Source of the DNA: Comamonadaceae bacterium
Lineage (GTDB): Bacteria > Pseudomonadota > Gammaproteobacteria > Burkholderiales > Burkholderiaceae
Length of the DNA: 35,636 bases
Assembly (NCBI GenBank): GCA_947484245.1
Contig: CANKOT010000012.1
Span: 1 to 35,636 of the forward strand
Direction: 5' to 3'
Shown: positions 7,814-15,555 of the stretch, piece after piece
How the letters are laid out: each line of letters opens with the position of its first letter
How positions within the stretch are numbered: position 1 is the first letter of the stretch
Program-made: the position numbers and the translations under genes
Notes under the pieces: generated by a model
The model's database searches: none
What the model was told of the DNA's origin: nothing
Seen by the model: the letters and a program-made list of their open reading frames with translations, nothing else

Positions 7814-9069
7814 CTTGCGGCTTTGATCGGTGAAGGGTTTCGCTCGGCAGCCAATTGCCTTAACTTGTCTTTTTTACTGGGGCGCTTGCCTTTGATGCCG
7901 CCATTGCCAGGTCCTTGGGGTGTGACTGGCGCAGTGGCTTCAAAGCCCAGCAAAGTTTCGAGTTCAAGTTTCACGGCCTGACGTTTTTCGATCAATGACC
8001 AGTGAGCCAAAGATTCGGGCGTGACAAAACTGACTGCCAATCCTTCTTCGCCTGCCCGACCTGTTCGGCCAATGCGATGGGTGTAATCAACTGCCGATCT
8101 GGGCAAGTCAAAATTGACGACGGCTGGTAATTTTTCAATGTCCAGGCCTCGCGCTGCCAAGTCAGTGGCCAACACCACCTTGACGCGTTGCGCTTTGAAG
8201 TCTGCTAAAACTTGTTGCCTTTTGCCTTGGCTCAGTTGACCGTGAAAAGGTTCTGCGGCAATGCCAGCCACACGCAGTTTGGCCGCCACAATTTCACTGC
8301 TGTGCTGGGTTGCTGCGAAAACCAAAACTTGTTTCAGATGAGCCTCTTGGATGAGGTGTTTCAAGAGCTGGGTGCGTTTGCCAACATCGGTATAAATGGC
8401 GCGTTGCACAATGACCGCCGGTTGCTGGGTTTCGCCTTGAATGTGAATGACCAATGGGTCTTGAAGCAGCGCTTCAGCGAGGGGCTGCATGCTTGAAGGT
8501 TTTGTCGCAGACAACAACAAGGTCTGTCGACGCGTGGGCAGCTGCTGCAAAATTGTTTGAAGCTCTTCTTGAAATCCCAGCTCAAACAATTTATCGGCTT
8601 CATCTAGGACCAATGTTTGAACGTGAGAAAGTTTCAGAGCGTTGTTTGCCATGAGATCAATCAAACGACCTGGGGTAGCGATCAAAATGTCTGTGCCGCC
8701 TCTGAGACCCATCATTTGCGGGTTGATGGACACGCCCCCAAAAACGACCGTGATCTTACAGAGGGATCCCCAATGGGCCGTCAAACTCATGAAAGTTTGG
8801 CCGACTTGAATGGCCAATTCACGGGTGGGCACCAACACCAAGGCCCGAATGAATCTGGTGTTGCTGGAAAATGAGCGCGCCAGTTGTTCAATCAGTGGCA
8901 ATGTGTAGGCCAATGTTTTGCCGGAACCCGTGGGTGCCGTCACCCAAGCGTCGCGCCCAGTGAAGACGCAGGGGATCAACTCAAGCTGAACTGGCGTAGG
9001 CGCAGGGTAGGTTTTGGGTTTGAGTGCTTTGAGCAACTCGGGCGAGAGCCCCAGATCTTTGAACGGCAT
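7810..9069 (-). CDS. DEAD-box ATP-dependent RNA helicase (RhlE-like)
   Basis: A 419-residue superfamily 2 RNA helicase that unwinds or remodels RNA during decay or ribosome assembly. Motifs occur in order: Q-motif near residues 20-30, Walker A APTGSGKT 45-52, PTREL 81-85, TPGR 132-135, DEAD 156-159, SAT 187-189. The C-terminal RecA domain has ATDLAARGLDI and HRIGRTGRAGE. A basic tail follows (GKRPSKKDKLRQLAAERN). I chose the ATG at 9069-9067 (MPFKDLGL) because the open frame upstream runs antisense into rfbA and bears no helicase sequence. The stop codon overlaps the uppS stop tail-to-tail by four bases. RhlE-like is a best guess from the short basic tail. Confidence 0.93.
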   Translation of the reverse strand: MPFKDLGLSPELLKALKPKTYPAPTPVQLELIPCVFTGRDAWVTAPTGSGKTLAYTLPLIEQLARSFSSNTRFIRALVLVPTRELAIQVGQTFMSLTAHWGSLCKITVVFGGVSINPQMMGLRGGTDILIATPGRLIDLMANNALKLSHVQTLVLDEADKLFELGFQEELQTILQQLPTRRQTLLLSATKPSSMQPLAEALLQDPLVIHIQGETQQPAVIVQRAIYTDVGKRTQLLKHLIQEAHLKQVLVFAATQHSSEIVAAKLRVAGIAAEPFHGQLSQGKRQQVLADFKAQRVKVVLATDLAARGLDIEKLPAVVNFDLPRSAVDYTHRIGRTGRAGEEGLAVSFVTPESLAHWSLIEKRQAVKLELETLLGFEATAPVTPQGPGNGGIKGKRPSKKDKLRQLAAERNPSPIKAAS

Positions 9070-9102
9070 AGTGCGCAAGCATAAGTGCTTATGGCTTGAT
9101 CT

Positions 9103-9133
9103 GGAGGCCAGACATGGCAAAATGACAAAATGA
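9103..9133 (+). promoter_or_regulatory. Shine-Dalgarno and two minimal ORFs coupled to the rfbA start
   Basis: GGAGG at 9103-9107 is followed six bases later by ATG GCA AAA TGA (9114-9125). Its stop overlaps ATG ACA AAA TGA (9122-9133), whose stop in turn overlaps the rfbA ATG (9130). The only good ribosome-binding site is thus correctly spaced for the first three-codon ORF. It is 22 bases from the rfbA ATG, which is too far for normal initiation. rfbA may be reached by stepwise termination and reinitiation. The arrangement is directly visible; the function is inference. Confidence 0.55.
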
Positions 9134-10008
9134 AAACACGCAGAGGCATTATTTTGGCGGGTGGGTCTGGAACCCGCTTGTACCCCGTGACCCAAGCGGT
9201 CTCTAAGCAATTGATGCCTGTCTACGACAAGCCCATGGTCTACTATCCCTTGACCACCCTCATGTTGGCTGGCATCAAAGATATTCTGCTCATCAGCACC
9301 CCTCAGGATACCCCCAGATTTGTGGATCTGTTGGGCGATGGCAGCCAATGGGGAATGAACATTCAATATGCTGTTCAGCCTAGCCCGGATGGCTTGGCAC
9401 AGGCCTTCATCATTGGCAAAGAGTTTGTGGGCAAGCACCCCAGTGCCTTGGTCCTAGGAGACAATATTTTTTATGGACACGATCTCGTTAAGTTGATGCA
9501 AAGAGCGGACTCGCAAACTCAGGGGGCAAGTGTGTTTGCCTACCATGTGAATGATCCAGAGCGTTATGGTGTGGTGGCCTTTGACGGACAGCAGCGCGCA
9601 TTGAGCATTGAAGAAAAGCCGCAGCAGCCCAAAAGCAATTTCGCAGTCACAGGACTCTATTTCTACGATCAACAGGTGTGTGACATTGCCGCCAGTATCA
9701 AGCCATCAGCTAGAGGTGAATTGGAAATCACCGATGTGAATCGGTACTACCTAGAACAGCAGCAACTGAATGTAGAAATCATGGGTCGAGGCTATGCATG
9801 GTTAGACACGGGCACGCATGACAGTTTGCACGAGGCGGCAGCCTTTATTGCCACCTTGCAAAAGAGGCAAGGCCTGATGGTGGCTTGCCCAGAAGAAATT
9901 GCATTCGCCCAAAAGTGGATTGATGCATCTCAGGTGCAAAAACTGGCGCAGCCTTTGGCCAAAAATGGCTATGGTCAATATTTGCTGAATTTATTGAAGA
10001 CACATTAA
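9130..10008 (+). CDS. rfbA: Glucose-1-phosphate thymidylyltransferase RfbA/RmlA
   Basis: First enzyme of dTDP-L-rhamnose synthesis: glucose-1-phosphate plus dTTP gives dTDP-glucose plus pyrophosphate. The 292-residue product starts [19 protein letters not shown], matching the conserved family N-terminus and fixing the start at 9130. The nucleotide-binding loop GGSGTR is at 11-16, and [36 protein letters not shown] and [14 protein letters not shown] follow as in RmlA. The stop TAA overlaps the rfbC ATG (TAATG), so the two genes are coupled. The pathway partners rfbB (4,6-dehydratase) and rfbD (reductase) are not in the window. The 60 bp to the divergent helicase start must hold the promoter. 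Confidence 0.97.
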   Translation: MKTRRGIILAGGSGTRLYPVTQAVSKQLMPVYDKPMVYYPLTTLMLAGIKDILLISTPQDTPRFVDLLGDGSQWGMNIQYAVQPSPDGLAQAFIIGKEFVGKHPSALVLGDNIFYGHDLVKLMQRADSQTQGASVFAYHVNDPERYGVVAFDGQQRALSIEEKPQQPKSNFAVTGLYFYDQQVCDIAASIKPSARGELEITDVNRYYLEQQQLNVEIMGRGYAWLDTGTHDSLHEAAAFIATLQKRQGLMVACPEEIAFAQKWIDASQVQKLAQPLAKNGYGQYLLNLLKTH

Positions 10009-10565
10009 TGGCCTATACCGTGACGCCAAGCAGACTACCTGAGGTCTTGCTGATTCAACCCCAAATTTTTGGTGATGCGCGTGGTTTTTTCTATGAGAGT
10101 TTCAATGCCCGCGACTTTGCTTCTGCCACAGGCCTAAACGCAGAGTTTGTGCAAGACAACCACAGCAAGTCTTCGCAAGGCGTATTGCGTGGACTTCATT
10201 ATCAAATACAACATGCGCAAGGAAAATTGGTCAGGGTGGTTCGTGGGGAGGTATTTGATGTCGCAGTTGATCTGAGAAAGAAATCTCCGACTTTTGGTCA
10301 ATGGGCAGGTTTTCACTTGAGCGCAGACAATGCCAAACAAGTTTGGGTACCGCCCGGTTTTGCGCACGGTTTTATGGTGCTGAGTGAATCTGCCGAGTTT
10401 TTGTACAAAACCACCGATTATTGGTATCCAGAGTTTGAGCGAACCTTGCTCTGGAACGACCCAGCACTTGGCATTGAGTGGCCCTTGCCCTCAGCTCTGA
10501 CATTGCCTGTGTTGGCAGCCAAAGACGCAGCTGGTTTGCTGCTGTCTGAGCTTGAAACTTTCTAG
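10008..10565 (+). CDS. rfbC: dTDP-4-dehydrorhamnose 3,5-epimerase RfbC/RmlC
   Basis: Third enzyme of dTDP-rhamnose synthesis, epimerising C3 and C5 of dTDP-4-keto-6-deoxyglucose. It is a cupin-fold protein of 185 residues, the usual length. The catalytic His is in VLRGLHYQ (His64). The region GKLVRVVRGEVFDVAVDLR and the motif PPGFAHGF follow, then LYKTTDYW with the conserved Tyr and WNDPALGIEWP with the acid that pairs with the histidine. It overlaps rfbA by one base. Its stop TAG ends at 10565 and the convergent adenosine kinase stop begins at 10566, with no intervening base. Confidence 0.97.
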   Translation: MAYTVTPSRLPEVLLIQPQIFGDARGFFYESFNARDFASATGLNAEFVQDNHSKSSQGVLRGLHYQIQHAQGKLVRVVRGEVFDVAVDLRKKSPTFGQWAGFHLSADNAKQVWVPPGFAHGFMVLSESAEFLYKTTDYWYPEFERTLLWNDPALGIEWPLPSALTLPVLAAKDAAGLLLSELETF

Positions 10566-11570
10566 TTATTTGAGCGGTGGCAGTGCGTAAGCTTTGATGG
10601 TGCTCAATTGGCCAAGGGTCAATCGGTTGCCATGTTGGCTGACCACCGCGGCAGCAGCATGGTTGCCCAAGTTGGCTGCTTGTTCGGGTGAATAGCCGCG
10701 TGTGATGGCATACAAAAAAGCGCCCGCAAACATGTCGCCAGCACCATTGGTGTCGATGGCCTTGACCTTTTCAGCGGGGACGTGCCATGAATCTTGCGCT
10801 GTGATAATTTCCGACCCCTCTGGGCCGCGTGTGAGACACACCATTTTGGCCAATTTTTTCAAGGTCTCTTTCACCACATCCAAGTCTTGTGAACCACACC
10901 ATACTTGAGCTTCTTCTTGATTGCAAAACAAGTAATCGACGCCATCACCCAGCATGGCGTCTAGGCCCGCTTTGCAAAATTGGATCATGCTGACGTCACT
11001 CAAGGTGAGTGCCAAAGCGACGCCGGCTTCTCGTGCAACCTGTCTGCCTTTTAATGCGGCCTTGAGGCCGGTAGGTGACGCAGCCAAATAGCCTTCCATG
11101 TAATAAATCTTCGACTTCACAATGTCGTGCGGATGAAGTGCAGCGTCGTCTAGTTCGGCCGAGACGCCTAAAAAGGTGCACATGCTGCGTTCTGCATCGG
11201 GTGTGACCAAGACCAAGCAACTGCCCGTTTGTCCATCCGTTGCGCGTGTGTGGTTGAGGTTGGTCTCGACACCGCGGGCTTGCAAGTCTTTGACGTAAAA
11301 ATCACCCAAAGAATCGTGCGCTACTTTGCAAGAATAGAAGGCCTTGCCTCCGAGTTGCGCCAATGCCACTACGGTATTGCCTGCAGAGCCACCGCCTGTT
11401 TGTCTGGGCGTGAGGGCTTTGACATGTTGAAGCAATTCGGCTCTGCGAGGCGTGTCAATGAGGGTCATGTGTCGTTTATCGACGCCCATCGATTGAAGTT
11501 GGGCGTCGCTGACTTCGTATTCAGAATCAACCAAAGCGTTGCCAATGGCATAAAGATCGTAATGAGACAT
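10566..11570 (-). CDS. Adenosine kinase-like PfkB-family sugar kinase
   Basis: A ribokinase-superfamily kinase of 334 residues annotated in Burkholderiales as adenosine kinase (adenosine plus ATP to AMP plus ADP). The N-terminal YDLYAIGNALVD, the glycine-rich GGGSAGNTVVALAQLGG (substrate lid/PfkB signature 1) and the C-terminal DTNGAGDMFAGAFLYAI (PfkB signature 2 with catalytic Asp and anion hole) are all present. I take the ATG at 11570-11568 (MSHYDLY). A TTG eight codons upstream (11594) is an alternative, and neither has a convincing ribosome-binding site. Substrate specificity is from family resemblance; other nucleosides or sugars are possible. The 164-bp region upstream is shared with a divergent NYN gene. 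Confidence 0.88.
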   Translation of the reverse strand: MSHYDLYAIGNALVDSEYEVSDAQLQSMGVDKRHMTLIDTPRRAELLQHVKALTPRQTGGGSAGNTVVALAQLGGKAFYSCKVAHDSLGDFYVKDLQARGVETNLNHTRATDGQTGSCLVLVTPDAERSMCTFLGVSAELDDAALHPHDIVKSKIYYMEGYLAASPTGLKAALKGRQVAREAGVALALTLSDVSMIQFCKAGLDAMLGDGVDYLFCNQEEAQVWCGSQDLDVVKETLKKLAKMVCLTRGPEGSEIITAQDSWHVPAEKVKAIDTNGAGDMFAGAFLYAITRGYSPEQAANLGNHAAAAVVSQHGNRLTLGQLSTIKAYALPPLK

Positions 11571-11734
11571 GGGGGTTATGGGAGGTAAGTTCAATAAGTC
11601 TTGAGTTTAAACCTGAGAGATGGCAGTTCACGGCTTAGGTTCGTTAAAATATCACTGGGTTCGCAGACCCGCTACGAAGCAGGGGGCTCTTTAAGGCCTT
11701 CTGATTAATTTATCTTAAAACCTCAAAGGCTGCG
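11571..11734. other. Divergent intergenic region with unexplained hairpins
   Basis: 164 bp between the adenosine kinase and NYN starts. Inverted repeats visible on the plus strand include GGGT-TCGCAG-ACCC and CCC-GCT-ACGA-AGC-A-GGG (the second interrupted by one unpaired base). They share bases, so they are mutually exclusive. GTTTAAAC and AAGGCCTT palindromes also occur. Both promoters must lie here, but I see no strong -35/-10 pair on either strand. The density of alternative stems suggests a structured leader or small RNA. No riboswitch class fits by eye. Confidence 0.4.
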
Positions 11735-12649
11735 ATGAAACGCGATTATTTTTCTCACTCATCCAAAGATGGACACCGCCAATCAATAGACCCAGCAGGC
11801 GGTTCTTGTATCGCTTTGATCGATGCAAGGTTTCTGGTTTGGCTTGCACAACATACTCAGTCTGGCCCCAAGCAAGACGCTTTGAACCGGTATGGCATCG
11901 CTCAATTTTTGACAGGCGCCTTGGCCCACGCTGGTTTGGACGTGAACATCAAGCGCATTTACTGGTACGCCGAAGAAAATGAAAGCATGGATATTGATGG
12001 TCAAATTGTTCGCAAGGTTTTGTCACACGACACAGACGGCGGTATCTCCTTGTTAAAGTCTTTGGGTCAGGATTTGCGTCGATTGGCGGAAAGTAAGGCC
12101 TGTGATCATGTGCTGCTGGCCACTGACGATGAGCGATTTTTAAGTGGCATTGATGAAGCGCAGCTTGGAGGTTTGCAAGTCCATATTTTGGCTGATGATG
12201 CTGCAAGCAATATGCATCAATTGCATCAAACAGACCCAGGCTGGGGTCGCTTGTTGTCGCAGGCCGATCGGCGTGTTGTCGTGCAATCTAAATCACTGGC
12301 CGATATGTTGCAAAGCGCGGCCAGCAAAGAGGCCTCGCAGGCACAAGAAGACCCTCAAGTGGTCAAAGACGCCATCACGGATGTGATTGTGTCTTGGTGG
12401 GATGATGAACCGGAAGATCGAAGAGAAGAGTTGCGTGATGCTTTGCACATCAGCCGCGGAATTCCGCAAGAGGTTGATCGCCAACTCTTGCTGCGCATGC
12501 GCCATCGCCTCACACGCGCTCTGACTTTGTCAGAAAAGAAATTGCTGCGCGAAATTTTCAGGGCCGTAGCGTTGGGAACTCATTCGCAAGATCCGTCCGG
12601 CCCTATCGACCCTGCGTCTTCGTCGCCCTTGATCGAAGAACCCATTTAA
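11735..12649 (+). CDS. NYN-domain protein (putative PIN-like ribonuclease), function unknown
   Basis: A 304-residue protein whose residues 24-160 look like an NYN (LabA/DUF88, PIN-like) nuclease domain. The fold-opening strand is CIALIDARFLVW with Asp30. The segment NIKRIYWYAEEN follows. A later strand with paired acids, HVLLATDDERFLSGI (Asp131/Asp132), corresponds to the usual SGDGDF metal-binding motif. The remainder (about 180-285) is acidic and helical, with RREELRDAL and RMRHRLTRALTLSEKKLLREIF, and matches nothing I know. The gene starts 164 bp from the divergent adenosine kinase and is followed after 41 bp by a CoA-transferase. Nuclease activity is inferred from the fold, not shown. Confidence 0.75.
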   Translation: MKRDYFSHSSKDGHRQSIDPAGGSCIALIDARFLVWLAQHTQSGPKQDALNRYGIAQFLTGALAHAGLDVNIKRIYWYAEENESMDIDGQIVRKVLSHDTDGGISLLKSLGQDLRRLAESKACDHVLLATDDERFLSGIDEAQLGGLQVHILADDAASNMHQLHQTDPGWGRLLSQADRRVVVQSKSLADMLQSAASKEASQAQEDPQVVKDAITDVIVSWWDDEPEDRREELRDALHISRGIPQEVDRQLLLRMRHRLTRALTLSEKKLLREIFRAVALGTHSQDPSGPIDPASSSPLIEEPI

Positions 12650-12690
12650 TACGGTGAGGCTTGCTTGATGCACCTTGGGAGACGCATTGA

Positions 12691-13911
12691 ATGACAGAAG
12701 CAAACACTGATTTCAGAATTTCGAATGGCGCTTTGGCTGGCCTCAAGGTGGTGGAGTTGGGCCAACTCATTGCGGGCCCATTCGCTGCCAAAACCTTGGC
12801 CGACTTTGGTGCCGATGTGGTCAAGATTGAACCGCCAGGCGCGGGCGACCCATTGCGGCATTGGCGCTTGATCAAAGACGGCACCTCTGTGTGGTGGCAG
12901 GTTCAATCCCGCAACAAGCGTTCATTGGCACTTGACCTGCGGCAGGCAGACGCCCAAGACATTGTGCGCAAATTGGTCAAAGAATCCGACGTCTTGATTG
13001 AAAATTTTCGACCCGGTGCCATGGAAGCTTGGGGCTTGGGCCCTGATGTCTTGCAACAAATCAATCCTGGCTTGATCATGCTGCGCATCAGTGGATACGG
13101 TCAAACGGGCCCATACAAAGACAAGCCAGGGTTTGGCGTTGTGGCGGAAGCCATGGGTGGCCTTCGCCATCTCAGTGCCGAGCCGGGGCGCTTGCCTGTT
13201 CGGGTTGGGGTGAGTATTGGCGACACCTTGGCTTCGTTGCATGGCGTGATTGGCATCTTGATGGCACTTCACGAAAAGAAAAAAAGTGGCTTAGGTCAAG
13301 TCATTGATGTGGCGCTTTATGAAGCTGTGTTCAATTGCATGGAGAGCTTGTTGCCAGAGTACAGCGCTTTTGATGCAGTGCGCGGGCCTGCTGGCAGTGC
13401 CTTGCCTGGCATTGCGCCTAGCAATGCCTATCTTTGCAAAGATGGTAAATGTGCTTTGATTGCAGGCAATGGCGACAGTATTTTCAAACGCTTGATGCAT
13501 GCCATTGGCCGTGAAGATTTAGCGGCTGACCCTGCCCTGGCGGACAATGCAGGTCGAGTCAAAAGGGTTGAAGAAATAGACGCTGCCATTGGCGCTTGGA
13601 CTTCTGAACTTGAGGTGACCCAGGTCTTGTCTGTGCTTGATCAGGCCGCAGTTCCCGCAGGCCGTATTTACACAGTGGAAGATATTGCGGCCGATCCGCA
13701 CTATCTGGCCCGCGGTATGTTGGCCAAGGTCGACATGAACGATGGAAGCCAATTGATGGTGCCTGGCATGGTGCCCAAGCTCTCCAGAACACCGGGTGAG
13801 CATCGGCGCAATGCACCCAGATTGGGTCAAGACACCGATGTTGTCTTGAAAGAGTTGGGTATTTCAGTCGACCAAATCAGCGAAATGCGAAAACGCGGTA
13901 TTGTGGCTTGA
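12691..13911 (+). CDS. CaiB/BaiF family class III CoA-transferase
   Basis: A 406-residue class III CoA-transferase, moving CoA between acyl-CoA and a free acid through an aspartyl-CoA intermediate. Signature segments are VVELGQLIAGPFAAKTLADFG near the N-terminus, KIEPPGAGDPLRHW, RNKRSLALDLR, ENFRPGAMEAWGLG, ISGYGQTGPY and, around the nucleophile, VGVSIGDTLAS with Asp178. The start at 12691 has GGGAGA about eight bases upstream. Substrate cannot be deduced: homologues act on oxalate, succinate/malate, carnitine or bile acids. It is 41 bp after the NYN gene, possibly on the same transcript, and converges on the lipocalin gene 64 bp away. Confidence 0.92.
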   Translation: MTEANTDFRISNGALAGLKVVELGQLIAGPFAAKTLADFGADVVKIEPPGAGDPLRHWRLIKDGTSVWWQVQSRNKRSLALDLRQADAQDIVRKLVKESDVLIENFRPGAMEAWGLGPDVLQQINPGLIMLRISGYGQTGPYKDKPGFGVVAEAMGGLRHLSAEPGRLPVRVGVSIGDTLASLHGVIGILMALHEKKKSGLGQVIDVALYEAVFNCMESLLPEYSAFDAVRGPAGSALPGIAPSNAYLCKDGKCALIAGNGDSIFKRLMHAIGREDLAADPALADNAGRVKRVEEIDAAIGAWTSELEVTQVLSVLDQAAVPAGRIYTVEDIAADPHYLARGMLAKVDMNDGSQLMVPGMVPKLSRTPGEHRRNAPRLGQDTDVVLKELGISVDQISEMRKRGIVA

Positions 13912-13975
13912 AGCTGGTCGAGGTTTTGAGAGCCTTTGAATAGTTATTCCATGCAATCGCAACTGACACGGAAAT

Positions 13976-14536
13976 TCAATTTTGGCGTGTCTTTTCCAAT
14001 TTTGTGATGTCAAAACCCATCAATTTCAGACGTTGCAACAAGCCCTCGTATTGACTGGCTGTAACAACGGGGGTTCGAGACAAAATCCAGAGGTAGGATC
14101 TTGTGGGATCTCCCACAGCGGCCACTTGGTAGTCTGCGTCTAAGTCTAGGATCCAGTAGGCACCCCAAACGAAGGGCAGCCATGCGGTCCAATCGGGTGC
14201 AAATCGAACTTCCAATTGTGCAACTTGGCCGCTGCCGTTGGGCCTTGCAACGCCAGCAGCTTTGATTTCTTCGCCTGTGGCTGTGGTGCACTTGTTGGTG
14301 ACTTCAATTTGCTTTGGCCCCAAAATTTTGTAATGAGCCTGCGTGCCTTGAATGCATTTGCGTTGAAACCAATTGGGCAACTTGGCAATTTCGTACCAAG
14401 TTCCCATGTACCTCGAAATATCAAGTTCTGCGATGGACTTGACGGGTTGCTCTGCGAAGCTGACAAGCGGCAGCAAGGCCACCCAAATGACAAAAACAAT
14501 TAAGCGAAACGGTGCCAACAAAGCGGAGAAGATCAT
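13976..14536 (-). CDS. Blc-type bacterial lipocalin, exported
   Basis: A 186-residue lipocalin related to E. coli Blc. The N-terminal 28 residues form a signal peptide with a long hydrophobic core and a likely SPase I site after SFA. There is no lipobox cysteine, so unlike Blc it should be periplasmic rather than a lipoprotein. The lipocalin signature [14 protein letters not shown] is at about residues 45-58. [18 protein letters not shown] and YLWILSRTP complete the Blc pattern. The start codon overlaps the fbp stop (ATGA, 14533-14536), so it is translationally coupled to fructose-bisphosphatase. Blc-like proteins bind lysophospholipids or fatty acids; the ligand here is unknown. Confidence 0.92.
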   Translation of the reverse strand: MIFSALLAPFRLIVFVIWVALLPLVSFAEQPVKSIAELDISRYMGTWYEIAKLPNWFQRKCIQGTQAHYKILGPKQIEVTNKCTTATGEEIKAAGVARPNGSGQVAQLEVRFAPDWTAWLPFVWGAYWILDLDADYQVAAVGDPTRSYLWILSRTPVVTASQYEGLLQRLKLMGFDITKLEKTRQN

Positions 14537-15540
14537 GTTTCGAGGTGATATCGGGTGATCCGCTCAACTTCATTCTTAGAGCCCAAAATAACACTCACAC
14601 GCTCGTGCAGTTGCGTGGGTTGAATGTCCAAAATTCTCTCGCGGCCGTTGGTTGAAGCGCCACCTGCTTGTTCAATCAACCAACTCATGGGGTTGGCCTC
14701 ATACATCAATCGCAACTTGCCCGCCTTGTGGGGCTCACGCTTGTCCCAGGGGTACATGAAAATACCGCCGCGGGTGAGGATACGGTGCACATCGGCCACC
14801 ATGCTGGCAACCCAGCGCATGTTGAAATCTTTGCCGCGGACACCTTCTTTGCCTTGGAGGCATTCGTCAACATAGCGCTTAACAGGAGTATCCCAATGGC
14901 GCATGTTGCTCATGTTGATGGCAAATTCTTTGGTATCTTCTGGCACTTTGACATTTTCTTGTGTGAGGACAAACGAGCCTTGTTCGCGATCGAGTGTGAA
15001 CATGGCCACGCCATCGCCCAGCGTGAGAACCAGTGTGGTTTGGGGGCCGTACACGCAATAGCCTGCTGCAACTTGTTGGTTGCCAGTCTGGAGAAATTCT
15101 TTTTCGCTGATGGCATCGCTGTCTTCTGGTTTTTTCAGCACGCTGAAGATGGTGCCAATGCTCACGTTGACATCAATGTTGCTGGAGCCGTCTAGGGGAT
15201 CAAACAACAAAAGGTATTCACCTTGCGGATATCGGTTGGGAACCAAGTGAATAGATTCCATTTCTTCTGAAGCCATGGCCGCCAAGTGGCCGCCCCATTC
15301 GTTGGCTTCGATCAAAACCTCGTTGGCAATGATGTCCAATTTCTTTTGGATCTCGCCTTGCACATTTTCAATGTCGGCACTGCCCAAAACACCGCCCAAG
15401 GCGCCCTTGTTAACGGCATGGCTGATGCTTTTGCAAGCCCGCGCCACCACCTCTAGTAAAAGACGAAGTTGTGACGGAATGTGGCCCTTGCTGCGCTGCT
15501 GCTCTACCAAATAGCGTGTCAGTGATATTTTTTGAGTCAT
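14533..15540 (-). CDS. fbp: Class 1 fructose-1,6-bisphosphatase
   Basis: Gluconeogenic or Calvin-type enzyme hydrolysing fructose-1,6-bisphosphate to fructose-6-phosphate. The 335-residue product has the metal-binding motif DPLDGSSN at 114-121, the upstream [18 protein letters not shown] stretch and the C-terminal substrate region [20 protein letters not shown] with the sugar-phosphate loop. Length equals that of typical class 1 enzymes. The gene starts 15 nt after pepN and overlaps the lipocalin gene by four bases, so it sits inside a pepN-fbp-lipocalin operon on the minus strand. Confidence 0.97.
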   Translation of the reverse strand: MTQKISLTRYLVEQQRSKGHIPSQLRLLLEVVARACKSISHAVNKGALGGVLGSADIENVQGEIQKKLDIIANEVLIEANEWGGHLAAMASEEMESIHLVPNRYPQGEYLLLFDPLDGSSNIDVNVSIGTIFSVLKKPEDSDAISEKEFLQTGNQQVAAGYCVYGPQTTLVLTLGDGVAMFTLDREQGSFVLTQENVKVPEDTKEFAINMSNMRHWDTPVKRYVDECLQGKEGVRGKDFNMRWVASMVADVHRILTRGGIFMYPWDKREPHKAGKLRLMYEANPMSWLIEQAGGASTNGRERILDIQPTQLHERVSVILGSKNEVERITRYHLET

Positions 15541-15555
15541 TGAGATCTCCAGAAT

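Noticed and set aside
9070..9438. N-terminal extension of the DEAD-box helicase frame
   Set aside because: The extra 123 codons are antisense to rfbA and its leader and carry no helicase motif; the family start is the ATG at 9069.
11600..11640. Minus-strand ATCTCTCAGG resembling the 3' end of a glycine riboswitch
   Set aside because: The conserved glycine-aptamer core (GCCGAAGG-type segment) and a matching 5' strand are missing, and the downstream gene is an adenosine kinase.
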